A stretch of 34,333 nt of DNA from Enterococcus phoeniculicola ATCC BAA-412 (GTDB lineage Bacteria; Bacillota; Bacilli; Lactobacillales; Enterococcaceae): assembly GCF_000407505.1 (NCBI RefSeq), contig NZ_ASWE01000008.1:1-34333 (forward strand), written 5' to 3'. The notes under the pieces were generated by a model that saw only the letters and a program-made list of their open reading frames with translations, did not search any database and was not told where the DNA came from. Both the position numbers and the translations under genes were made by a program. Within the stretch, counting starts at the first letter, position 1. Every line of letters begins with the position of its first letter. Below, one piece after another: positions 25,779 to 32,936 of the stretch.

Positions 25779-27119
25779 ATGTTTAACTTTTTACAAAAAT
25801 ATTTAATGGGACCGATGGGGAAAGTCGCTCAAATGAAAATAGTACGCGCTGTCATGGCAGCCGGAATGGCTTCCATTCCATTTACTATTGTTGGTTCAAT
25901 GTTTTTGGTTTTAAATGTGTTGCCAGTAGCATTTTCTGGGTTAGAGGGAATATTTGAAGCTAGTTTTTTCAAAATCAGTGACTTATATATGGTAGCTAAT
26001 ACTATGACAATGGGTATTTTAGCCATTTATTTTGCAATCGTTTTCGCTTATGAATTAACATCTATTGAACGAGATGAACAAGGTTTAAATGTTAACCCCT
26101 TAACAGGGGCACTCTTAGCAGTCTTTGCATTCTTTATGTGTATCCCTGAAATTGTCTGGGAAGGGGGAAAAATGACGTTAGTTAACTCTATTACGGATAC
26201 TGAAAAAGTAGTAAATGGGATTCGTATGGGATCTTTTGCTGAACGTCTAGGGACGTCTGGTATTTTTACTGGTATTATCATGTCTGTTATTGCAGTTGAA
26301 CTATATTGCTTATGTGTAAAACGTAATTTAGTAATTAAAATGCCAGATGTCGTGCCACCAGGTGTTTCACGTTCTTTTACCGCATTAATTCCAACTTTTG
26401 TAATCGCCTTTGTTGTAATGATTATTAACGGTATTTTGATTGTACTTGGTACAGATATTTTTAAAGTAATCTACATTCCTTTTAGTTTTGTAACTAATTT
26501 GACCAATACATGGCTAGGGATTATGGTAATTTACTTCTTAATCCATGCATTATGGATTGTCGGGATTCATGGAGCAAATATTATTACTTCTTTTCTAACA
26601 CCAATCGTACTAGCCAATATGGCTGCCAATGCTGCAGGGGCAAATTATCCATTAGCTGGTGAATTCAATAACTCTTATGTAACTGTTGGTGGCTCTGGAG
26701 CAACATTAGGATTGATTATCTTTATTGCTTTCGTGGCAAAATCAGATCAATTAAAAGTTCTAGGAAAAGCTTCTCTTGTACCAGGTATCTTTAATATTAA
26801 TGAGCCGATTATTTTTGGTATGCCTATTGTGTACAACCCATTTTTAGCATTACCATTCTTCTTAGCACCAATGGCTTCAGCATCTTTAGCATATTTTGCT
26901 ATTAAATTTGAAATTGTTAAACCAATGCTAGCACAAATGCCTTGGCCATCTCCAGTAGGAATTGGTGCATTTATTGGTTCTGGTGGTGACTGGAAAGCAG
27001 CTGTTTTAGCTGTGTTATGTGCAATATTAGCTTTTGCAATCTGGTTTCCATTTATCAGATTCTATGACAATAAACTGTTAAAAGAAGAACAAGATAAAGC
27101 AAAAGAATTAGCAGCCTAA
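25779..27119 (+). CDS. PTS cellobiose/beta-glucoside-type EIIC permease
   Basis: This membrane channel translocates and delivers the sugar for phosphorylation. The protein is 446 aa with about ten membrane segments. It has CelB-family landmarks: GLHG-like WIVGIHGANIITSFLTP (about 265), GGSGATLGL (about 305), then GIFNINEPIIFGMPIVYNP (about 335), where NEP contains the substrate-binding Glu. AAAGGGG lies before the ATG. It is the last gene of the operon, followed by a terminator. Confidence 0.95.
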   Translation: MFNFLQKYLMGPMGKVAQMKIVRAVMAAGMASIPFTIVGSMFLVLNVLPVAFSGLEGIFEASFFKISDLYMVANTMTMGILAIYFAIVFAYELTSIERDEQGLNVNPLTGALLAVFAFFMCIPEIVWEGGKMTLVNSITDTEKVVNGIRMGSFAERLGTSGIFTGIIMSVIAVELYCLCVKRNLVIKMPDVVPPGVSRSFTALIPTFVIAFVVMIINGILIVLGTDIFKVIYIPFSFVTNLTNTWLGIMVIYFLIHALWIVGIHGANIITSFLTPIVLANMAANAAGANYPLAGEFNNSYVTVGGSGATLGLIIFIAFVAKSDQLKVLGKASLVPGIFNINEPIIFGMPIVYNPFLALPFFLAPMASASLAYFAIKFEIVKPMLAQMPWPSPVGIGAFIGSGGDWKAAVLAVLCAILAFAIWFPFIRFYDNKLLKEEQDKAKELAA

Positions 27120-27131
27120 TTAAAATAATTG

Positions 27132-27160
27132 AACCGTCTCTTTTTGTGAGGCGGTTTTTT
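27132..27160 (+). terminator. terminator of the beta-glucoside PTS operon
   Basis: AACCGTCTC-TTTTTGT-GAGGCGGTT is followed by a T run, 13 nt after the EIIC stop. Confidence 0.88.
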
Positions 27161-27238
27161 AGTACCACTTATTTATAAACTATGATTGTAAATAAGTATA
27201 AGAGATTGGGTCTGGAATTTATAGGTGGGGATTATTTC

Positions 27239-27716
27239 GGCTCTTTGTCAAATGGTGTTGTTTTAAAAATAAGTCGCAGAATTGAGAATATTTCGGTGTT
27301 CTCTTTTTTGTTTTTTTTATGAGTTCACAGAGACTTTGTTAGACAAGAGTCCGCAGACATAGGTGACGAAATGTTCGAAACCAAAAAGCAATCCGCTTGA
27401 TTAGGTCATTTTTCCCTTCTAGTTTCCCGTTAGAATAGCTGTATATCAAGGCATTACAAATGGCTTTCTGATGTTTTCTCAGGTAGAGAAGGGCTTTCTT
27501 GAATCCCTTATTCAACTGCATAGGCAGTTGGTCAATACAAGTAAAGAAGCCCTCATAATCCTTATTTTCAAAGGTAGAGTTCTTGATAAATTTTATAGCT
27601 TTCTCTGAGGTCAGAATCCACGGTTAGGAGATGGTCCAAAACCTCTGATTCGGTTACATATCTCTTTTGAAAGAGGGGAAATGTTTGAGCGCACTGTAGT
27701 TGTTGTAAATATTGCC
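27239..27716 (-). pseudogene. ISL3-type transposase remnant, frameshifted, with IS end
   Basis: The IS terminal sequence GGCTCTTTGTCAAATGG starts at 27239. On the minus strand the C-terminal transposase part reads FENKDYEGFFTCIDQLPM (ending at the stop at 27339), and includes KGFKKALLYLRKHQ and the family pattern YSNGKLEGKNDLIKRIAFWF. Upstream of it a different frame reads WQYLQQLQCAQTFPLF and ends LRESYKIYQELYL, so a frameshift splits it near 27590. The N-terminal two-thirds and other end are absent. It is inactive. Confidence 0.75.
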
Positions 27717-27767
27717 ATTTTCTAATTAAAAAGTAATTTTAAAGAGCATTGGATGTTAGTCCTAACG

Positions 27768-27816
27768 AATAATCCAGATATCAGCCAAATTGATTGATAT
27801 CTGGATTATTTTTTTA
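27768..27816 (+). terminator. strong terminator-like hairpin
   Basis: A 16-bp perfect stem AATAATCCAGATATCA / TGATATCTGGATTATT has an 11-nt loop and a T run on the plus strand. No plus-strand gene precedes it closely, so it is probably left over from a lost gene. Confidence 0.75.
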
Positions 27817-27836
27817 CAAAAAAATAAGAACATCTT

Positions 27837-28170
27837 TTAACTGAAACGTTTATCTGCATCTAATTGATATCTATGAATCATGAAATTATTTAAATCCAAG
27901 CTACTTGTTTGCTTCTTTGCTTTTATAGGATTCGGAAACTTTGCATCTGTTGTGCTCATTCAATCATGAGGTTGGCAAAAATATCTTTCATCAGAGAGAT
28001 TATCAGGGTCTAATAGTTGAGTGATTAAGTCTCTATTTTCATCTAATAAAAATTGACTCTGTGGAATAAAAATACTGGTCGGTATGTATTAACCTTCATT
28101 ATTTATTTGAGTAGAGAGAGAATAGTTTAACAAGGTGTCCTCATTGAAGAGTTCTGACGCATCATTGAAA
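27837..28170 (-). pseudogene. decayed coding remnant with in-frame stops
   Basis: One minus-strand frame reads FNEDTLLNYSLSTQINNEG, stop, IPTSIFIPQSQFLLDENRD and on to SDERYFCQPHD, stop, MSTTDAKFPNPIKAKK and a stop at 27837. The continuous protein-like composition across two in-frame stops suggests a dying gene. The family is not recognised. Confidence 0.4.
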
Positions 28171-28279
28171 AAATGTCACCCCTTGGAATTGTGAAGAATC
28201 AGCTTATGCGCAATTCTTGGATTAAAGCATTGTATGTATAAAAGGATCCTATTGATTAGGGAAGACAGATTAAAAACTG

Positions 28280-28288
28280 TGGTATAAT
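28280..28288 (+). promoter_or_regulatory. extended -10 promoter
   Basis: TGGTATAAT is an extended -10 element, 37 nt before the start of the following gene; no good -35 is seen. Confidence 0.55.
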
Positions 28289-28324
28289 TGCTATTATACA
28301 AGTAACCGTTAAGGAGGCTGCCAT

Positions 28325-28633
28325 ATGACTAGTAACAATGTTATTGCGTTAGTAATAGGGATGATATTTTTTGTTGGTGGTGTACAGTTGTTTAGAGGAA
28401 GATGGCTCTTTTTAGTTGCTGGATATAATACAATGAGCAAGGAAAAGAGAAAAAAATTAAATGGAAGATTTATAGGTAAAGTAATCGGTACAATGTTGTT
28501 ATTGTCCTGCTTGATTATTTTTGGAATGTTAATTCATCCAGAAGCGCAAACATTTTATTTTATTCTCCAGCTTGCAATTGTTATTATTGGTGTGATATAT
28601 GTAAATGTAAGTGATAAAAGAAAAGAAATTTAA
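28325..28633 (+). CDS. DUF3784-like small membrane protein
   Basis: The protein is 102 aa with three membrane segments (about residues 6-22, 53-70 and 78-95). Between the first two is a conserved-looking cytosolic loop LVAGYNTMSKEKRKKLNGR, the hallmark of DUF3784 proteins found across Firmicutes. Function is unknown. AAGGAGG lies 7-8 nt before the ATG. It is monogenic. Confidence 0.8.
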   Translation: MTSNNVIALVIGMIFFVGGVQLFRGRWLFLVAGYNTMSKEKRKKLNGRFIGKVIGTMLLLSCLIIFGMLIHPEAQTFYFILQLAIVIIGVIYVNVSDKRKEI

Positions 28634-28778
28634 AAAAATATTTATAAAAGAGTATATACCGATTAATTTTTAAGGAGAGTAAATTCTTAGTGTGCTCTTC
28701 TGAAGGGCATATTATTGTTGTTATTTATTTAAGGTTCTAAGATTTCTCAGAAAATCAATTACCATCCGAAACTAGTCA

Positions 28779-28810
28779 GACACTTTCTTTTTTTGAGAGT
28801 GTCTATTTTG
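28779..28810 (+). terminator. terminator-like hairpin
   Basis: GACACTTTC-TTTTTTT-GAGAGTGTC is a short stem followed by TATTTTG, about 145 nt after the DUF3784-like gene. Confidence 0.5.
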
Positions 28811-28820
28811 CTTGTTCATT

Positions 28821-28928
28821 ATGGAATTACAGAAAGTTTATATACGTGCGCTAGTCACTATTTTTAATTTACTGAAACTCTACGCAGAGAAAACTATTGA
28901 TAATTATTATGAGCTGGTTGAAAAATAG
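28821..28928 (+). CDS. short ORF, 35 aa, possible gene remnant
   Basis: It encodes MELQKVYIRALVTIFNLLKL and ends DNYYELVEK, which has the amphipathic pattern of a real helical protein. It has no ribosome site and lies in a decayed region, so it is more likely a C-terminal fragment than an active gene. Between it and 29129 an interrupted inverted repeat AAAGAAGTCA / TGACTTCTTT (28951-29001) is the only structure seen. Confidence 0.25.
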   Translation: MELQKVYIRALVTIFNLLKLYAEKTIDNYYELVEK

Positions 28929-29129
28929 GAATTCAGGCAATTAATAGGATAAAGAAGTCAGCTACCACATACAATTACTTGAAATGGTTGTTGACTTCTT
29001 TGTTATACAGTCTATCTTTACGATGTTTAGATGTGGTTGGTTCGGTGGATTTTATAGAATTAACAGTGGATATTTTTGTAAGAATAAAAAAATTAGTAGT
29101 TATCTCAATAATGAATAAAGTTGAGCATA

Positions 29130-29390
29130 CTAACCAATTTTTTTGAGCTTTTTTTTCTTTGGTAATTTTCTATCAACTTTTTTTAAAATTTTATTATCTG
29201 TATTCAATAAAGAGTCTAAAGATAAATCTAAAATTTTGGCTAAGTCAATGAGCGTCTGAACATCTGGATAATTTCGACCAATTTCCCAGTTGGAGATAGC
29301 CGAGCGACTAACATTTAATTCTTTTGCTAACTCTTCTTGAGTAATGCCTAATAAAGCTCTTTTTTCTCTTAAAATTTCACTGAATTCCAT
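29130..29390 (-). CDS. XRE-family transcriptional regulator
   Basis: The protein is 86 aa from the ATG with GGGAGG 8 nt upstream; the frame is open eight codons further but lacks a ribosome site there. An HTH_3 domain fills residues 3-60 (LGITQEELAKELNVSRSAISNWEIGRNYPD), followed by a very basic tail KKVDRKLPKKKKLKKIG. It faces away from the secreted-peptide gene and could control that region or the inversion switch nearby; this is inference. Confidence 0.85.
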   Translation of the reverse strand: MEFSEILREKRALLGITQEELAKELNVSRSAISNWEIGRNYPDVQTLIDLAKILDLSLDSLLNTDNKILKKVDRKLPKKKKLKKIG

Positions 29391-29596
29391 ATAGTTTCCT
29401 CCCAAGGTGTACAACTGAATTAATTATATTTAATCATAGAATAATTAATTATTGTAGCCAACATAAAAAGAAATAAATATTTTATCGCCACAATTTGTGA
29501 CATTGCTGTTTTAGAGGAGCTTTTAACAGACACATTATTTAAAGTAGCGTACTATATTAATTGAATGCGCTTTCAAAAAGAGGATGGAGGATGATT

Positions 29597-29875
29597 ATGA
29601 AAAAAATTTTCTTTACTTTATTGTCGTTGGTCGTCGTTTCTTTTTGCATTGTCCCGTTAAATGTACTAGCTTTCGAACAAAAAGAGGTAAATTTGCCAGA
29701 AATTACTGATACGCTAGAAGAGAATTCTCAAAAGGAAGAAAACGCTGGAAGCACATTTGTAGCGAATCGGAATGTGGCAGGACAAGGTCGCTCCTTCTTT
29801 GTTCCGTGTTCTGAAATCCATATGAATTCAGCTAAATTAGTTTCAGAGGTCAAAAAATTTCATTATATGTGCTAA
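29597..29875 (+). CDS. short secreted protein, possibly a truncated surface-protein gene
   Basis: The protein is 92 aa. GGAGG 6 nt before the ATG supports this start over ATGs upstream. A clear signal peptide (MKKIFFTLLSLVVVSFCIVP, cleavage near LAF/E) is followed by about 65 residues rich in Glu and Asn, ending abruptly in KKFHYMC. No wall anchor or domain is seen, and the 206 nt that follow up to the inverted repeat are non-coding. It may be the beginning of a disrupted adhesin or a small peptide. Confidence 0.6.
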   Translation: MKKIFFTLLSLVVVSFCIVPLNVLAFEQKEVNLPEITDTLEENSQKEENAGSTFVANRNVAGQGRSFFVPCSEIHMNSAKLVSEVKKFHYMC

Positions 29876-30042
29876 ATCATAAACAGTGAATAAGTTGTGG
29901 AAAATGAATTTAAATGATTTTTTGATAGGATAGAATTTGATTAAGAGATAGATAAAATTAACTTAATAAATCTAATATATTATTCAAAACTGTGAGAAGA
30001 TTTTTCCGTTAAGACTGAATTTTTTATACAAAAAAACACCGT

Positions 30043-30071
30043 TTGTTGTATAGAGAAAATTGTGATATTAT
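30043..30071 (+). promoter_or_regulatory. promoter just outside the left inverted repeat, pointing into the segment
   Basis: TTGTTG, 17 nt, TATTAT lies 10 nt before the repeat. In the present orientation it would read into the recombinase gene; after inversion it would run into the bidirectional terminator. -35 is weak (3-4 of 6). Confidence 0.45.
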
Positions 30072-30080
30072 AAAAAGCCG

Positions 30081-30098
30081 TCGTGTTTGTAGTTAAAA
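30081..30098 (+). repeat. left inverted repeat of the invertible segment
   Basis: TCGTGTTTGTAGTTAAAA is the exact reverse complement of 31539-31556. Identity stops sharply on both sides, as for recombination cores. Confidence 0.85.
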
Positions 30099-30125
30099 TA
30101 CGATAAAAGAACAATCGTAATTAAA

Positions 30126-30154
30126 AATATACGTTATTTTTCAAAAAAAGACAA
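30126..30154 (-). promoter_or_regulatory. outward promoter inside the invertible segment
   Basis: On the minus strand TTGTCT, a 17-nt spacer and TATATT form a sigma-A promoter that fires left through the inverted repeat about 28 nt away. After inversion it would fire right, toward the TetR and adhesin genes. Confidence 0.6.
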
Positions 30155-30244
30155 TCATTTTGAATTAAAACGTTACAAAAATTGCCGAGTAAATAGAATA
30201 AGAAGGATTTTTTTACAAAAAATAATTAAATTTTTCATTTTTTA

Positions 30245-30266
30245 TACGCCGTCATTTACGCCGTCA
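30245..30266 (+). repeat. left pair of TACGCCGTCA arm-type repeats
   Basis: TACGCCGTCA occurs at 30245-30254 and 30257-30266, 12 bp apart, just before the recombinase gene. It matches the pair at 31469-31489 in sequence and spacing. Confidence 0.65.
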
Positions 30267-30293
30267 ATATTTACAATTGGGAGGAAACAATTT

Positions 30294-31397
30294 ATGGCTC
30301 GAGGAGAGAATATATATAAACGGAAAGATGGTCGCTGGGAAGGTCGTTATCCTAAAGGAAGAAAGTCTGATGGCTCTATATATTATGGGTATATTTATGG
30401 AAAAAAATATCAAATGGTAAGGGAACAAGTCATTATAAAGAGGGCTGTATATCAGGGAAGTAATGAGAATCGTAAAAAAAGGATTCGTAATCACATTACT
30501 TTCAATGATTGGGTAACTATTTGGATAAATAAAATAGAAAAAAAGGGAATAAAGCCAAGTACACTATCAAGTTATCAAAATAAAATAGACGTTCATTTAT
30601 TACCCTATTTTGGGCATCTCAAGCTAAGAGATATAAGTAAGGATTTATTGGATGAATGGGTTAATGAAAAGAGTGAAATTCTGAAAACAAGCTCTATTCA
30701 TATTATTTTTTCGCTGTTAAAACGTTGTCTAAAAGAGGCAGTGGAGCATGATTTTTTAGCATATAATATTTGTGATAAGGTATGTTTACCAAAATGGAAA
30801 AAAACTAAGGTTTTAGCGTTATCTAAATGCGAACAACAAAAATTAACGGACTATTGTGAAAAGCAAAAGCAAGGAATGCCCATTCTTTTTGCTCTAGATA
30901 CAGGATTACGTATTGGAGAGATATGCGGTTTACAATGGAGAGATGTCGACTTTGTTGATAAAAAAATTTATGTAAGAAGGACTAGGCAAAGAGTAGCCTC
31001 TTCTTTGTTGGATGCAAAAACATCCGTCATTGATCAATCACCAAAGACGGTATCTTCTGAACGCTACGTACCTCTGACAAAACGGGCTTTTAGAATACTG
31101 TTAACGTTAAAAAAACAAGCAAATACTGAGTATGTTTTTTCAAAACGACTAAAAGCTTTAGAACCGAGAAATTTGATTCGACTGTTTGATAAGTACAAAA
31201 AAACGTTAGGCTTTTATTCTATTACTTTTCACACTTTACGGCATACTTTTGCTACAAGGTGTATAGAATTAGGAGGAAATATATCTTCAGTAAGTAAACT
31301 GCTGGGACATTCTTCAATCAAGATGACTTTAGATATCTATACAACTTCGTTTTATGAAGAACAGGTTCAAACTATTCAATGTCTTGAAAAATTTTAA
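30294..31397 (+). CDS. Tn916-type tyrosine recombinase, probable DNA invertase
   Basis: The protein is 367 aa. The N-terminal domain (about 1-60, GENIYKRKDGRWEGRYPKGR) matches the AP2-like arm-binding domain of Tn916 Int. A core-binding SAM-like domain covers about 68-150 (FNDWVTIWINKIEKKGIKPS). The catalytic domain has LDTGLRIGEICGLQW (Arg near 207), FHTLRHTFATR (about 313-323), LGHSSIKMTLDIYTT (His and Tyr, about 337-351). GGGAGG lies 9 nt before the ATG. No Xis, relaxase or other mobile-element gene accompanies it; instead it is enclosed by inverted repeats. Confidence 0.93.
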   Translation: MARGENIYKRKDGRWEGRYPKGRKSDGSIYYGYIYGKKYQMVREQVIIKRAVYQGSNENRKKRIRNHITFNDWVTIWINKIEKKGIKPSTLSSYQNKIDVHLLPYFGHLKLRDISKDLLDEWVNEKSEILKTSSIHIIFSLLKRCLKEAVEHDFLAYNICDKVCLPKWKKTKVLALSKCEQQKLTDYCEKQKQGMPILFALDTGLRIGEICGLQWRDVDFVDKKIYVRRTRQRVASSLLDAKTSVIDQSPKTVSSERYVPLTKRAFRILLTLKKQANTEYVFSKRLKALEPRNLIRLFDKYKKTLGFYSITFHTLRHTFATRCIELGGNISSVSKLLGHSSIKMTLDIYTTSFYEEQVQTIQCLEKF

Positions 31398-31420
31398 AAA
31401 ACCATTTTGATACCACTTAT

Positions 31421-31466
31421 AAATACGCCCCTTTAAAAAACAGTTGTTTTTTAAAGGGGCGTATTT
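31421..31466. terminator. 21-bp bidirectional terminator after the recombinase gene
   Basis: A perfect 21-bp stem with a 4-nt loop (AGTT) lies 24 nt after the stop codon. Long T runs on both strands let it block transcription in either orientation of the segment. Confidence 0.88.
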
Positions 31467-31468
31467 CT

Positions 31469-31489
31469 TAACCGTCAACGTAGCCGTCA
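31469..31489 (+). repeat. right pair of CCGTCA arm-type repeats
   Basis: TAACCGTCA (31469-31477) and TAGCCGTCA (31481-31489) are 12 bp apart, in the same direction and spacing as the left pair. Confidence 0.6.
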
Positions 31490-31538
31490 GTAGATGATAG
31501 AATTCAGCGAGTAGACTTGCTTAAAGGAGTCTGTCATG

Positions 31539-31556
31539 TTTTAACTACAAACACGA
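31539..31556 (-). repeat. right inverted repeat of the invertible segment
   Basis: TTTTAACTACAAACACGA is the exact reverse complement of 30081-30098. A run of As follows outside. Confidence 0.85.
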
Positions 31557-31651
31557 AAAAAAAAGGATGTGTCTTAGGCTATTTTACTATCTAATTGAAA
31601 AATCTGTTAGTAATATGCATAGACAATGTATGAAAAAGGAGGGATAAAAAT

Positions 31652-31827
31652 TAGAGTTGATTCCACTGAGTACATAATTTATGTTCAATCTATTTACTTA
31701 GATAATGGTTAATGGAGGTGTCCAAAGTTTCAATGTACATAAAGAAGATATACCCATTCATAAAATAATAATTTATGAAATTTCTGAAGACAATATCTTT
31801 AAAATTATTGAAAAGCTGCAAGGATAG
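31652..31827 (+). pseudogene. possible frameshifted small gene
   Basis: AAAGGAGG at 31635-31642 is followed by a frame reading RVDSTEYIIYVQSIYLDNG, then a stop; one base over, MVNGGVQSFNVHKEDIPIHK and IYEISEDNIFKIIEKLQG continue to a TAG at 31825. It looks like one 55-60 aa protein split by a frameshift. The family is unknown. Between 31828 and 32220 I see no gene. Confidence 0.35.
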
Positions 31828-32226
31828 GTTTTACAGCTTTAAATACTTATTTAATTGAGTAGATGAGCTGGAGGAGGGTAAGTACGGACAATTTTTACAA
31901 TGTATCAAAGTAACTAATTAGGCTTAGATTAGATGAAACGCATCATCATTGTCTGTGTTTGTTGGCAAAACGAGATTATCTGAGTTAGATAGATACGAGA
32001 AGTTACTAGTCACATCGAAGAATTTTACTAACGTTTTCGTGTCTTCTATACGATTAAAAGCTTCTTCATTTGAAAATGTAATTAACAATAGATAATAAAG
32101 AAGTTTGCTTATTTTTACTATAAATAAGCATAGGAATTAAGTATTGATTAGTTAAAAAAATTAATAAAAACATAGAAATAAAATGGAATTTGTAACTCTT
32201 ACCTATCCATTTCGAGGTGAATGTAT

Positions 32227-32712
32227 TTGAATTATAAGCAATATGATGCAAGATTCATTTTAGAAGGTGCATTTCAATTAGTAATAAAAAAAGGTTTTTC
32301 TTCGGTAACTGCAAGAGGAATTGCTAAGGAGTTGTCAATCTCAACGCAACCGGTATATATACAATTTGAAAATATGAATGAACTTAAAGTTGAACTCAAA
32401 AAATATATTTTTAAATATATTAAGTACACTTATTTTTCAGAAATAGCAGAAAATAAAAATAGTTTTTTCAGTAAGTACTATGATTTTACTATAAATGATA
32501 AGAAGTTATTTGTATCGATAAACACTGATCGAGAATTAGTTAAAGACTTCAATGACTTTTTATATAAAATGTTTTGCGAGATTCCTGAAATAAAAAAAAT
32601 ATCAAATATTCAAAAAAAGCAACTTATATATGCTAGATATACAGGAGTAGTTACAAGTTTAATTTATATTAATAGCGAGGTAACATATCAAGAACTAATA
32701 GCCTGTGTCTAA
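32227..32712 (+). CDS. TetR-family transcriptional regulator
   Basis: The protein is 161 aa from a TTG with GAGGTG 7 nt upstream; an ATG two codons earlier (32221) lies too close to that site but is possible. The TetR HTH spans about residues 8-55 (ILEGAFQLVIKKGFSSVTARGIAKELSISTQPVYIQFENMNELK). The ligand-binding part is helical and short. It lies upstream of and codirectional with the surface adhesin, which it probably controls. Confidence 0.85.
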   Translation: MNYKQYDARFILEGAFQLVIKKGFSSVTARGIAKELSISTQPVYIQFENMNELKVELKKYIFKYIKYTYFSEIAENKNSFFSKYYDFTINDKKLFVSINTDRELVKDFNDFLYKMFCEIPEIKKISNIQKKQLIYARYTGVVTSLIYINSEVTYQELIACV

Positions 32713-32719
32713 AGGGAAA

Positions 32720-32863
32720 ATGATACAACTTTTAAGAAATACGAATGATTATTTAGCTAAATGGAAAAATTTTATCAAAACAAAACTGTATAGCCTAACA
32801 AATAGTACTAAAGAAAATCAAAAGTTATTTTTTGTTATAACATTGGTTTATTTTGTCGAGTAA
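32720..32863 (+). CDS. short ORF, 47 aa, hypothetical
   Basis: It encodes MIQLLRNTNDYLAKWKNFIK and ends FFVITLVYFVE, with a basic helical start and hydrophobic end. AAAGGG lies only 3-4 nt before the ATG. It begins 7 nt after the TetR stop and might be a small protein or the frameshifted end of the regulator. Confidence 0.35.
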   Translation: MIQLLRNTNDYLAKWKNFIKTKLYSLTNSTKENQKLFFVITLVYFVE

Positions 32864-32936
32864 ATAAGTTTTTTGGAGATGATATAAATTAAAAACTGGA
32901 AAAGTATAAATAGAAGGAGATAAGGGAGAGGGAAAA

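Larger units (their letters stand above)
30081..31556. mobile_element. putative invertible DNA segment with its own tyrosine recombinase
   Basis: An 18-bp perfect inverted repeat bounds 1,476 bp that hold one recombinase gene, two pairs of arm-type repeats, an outward promoter and a bidirectional terminator. Because the cores are inverted, recombination should flip the segment rather than excise it. The gene content and the adhesin downstream fit a phase-variation switch. Inversion itself is inferred. Confidence 0.65.

Noticed and set aside
30294-31397. Recombinase gene as the int of an integrated element with direct-repeat att sites
   Set aside because: No direct repeats flank a cargo region; the only perfect flanking repeat is inverted and tightly encloses the gene.
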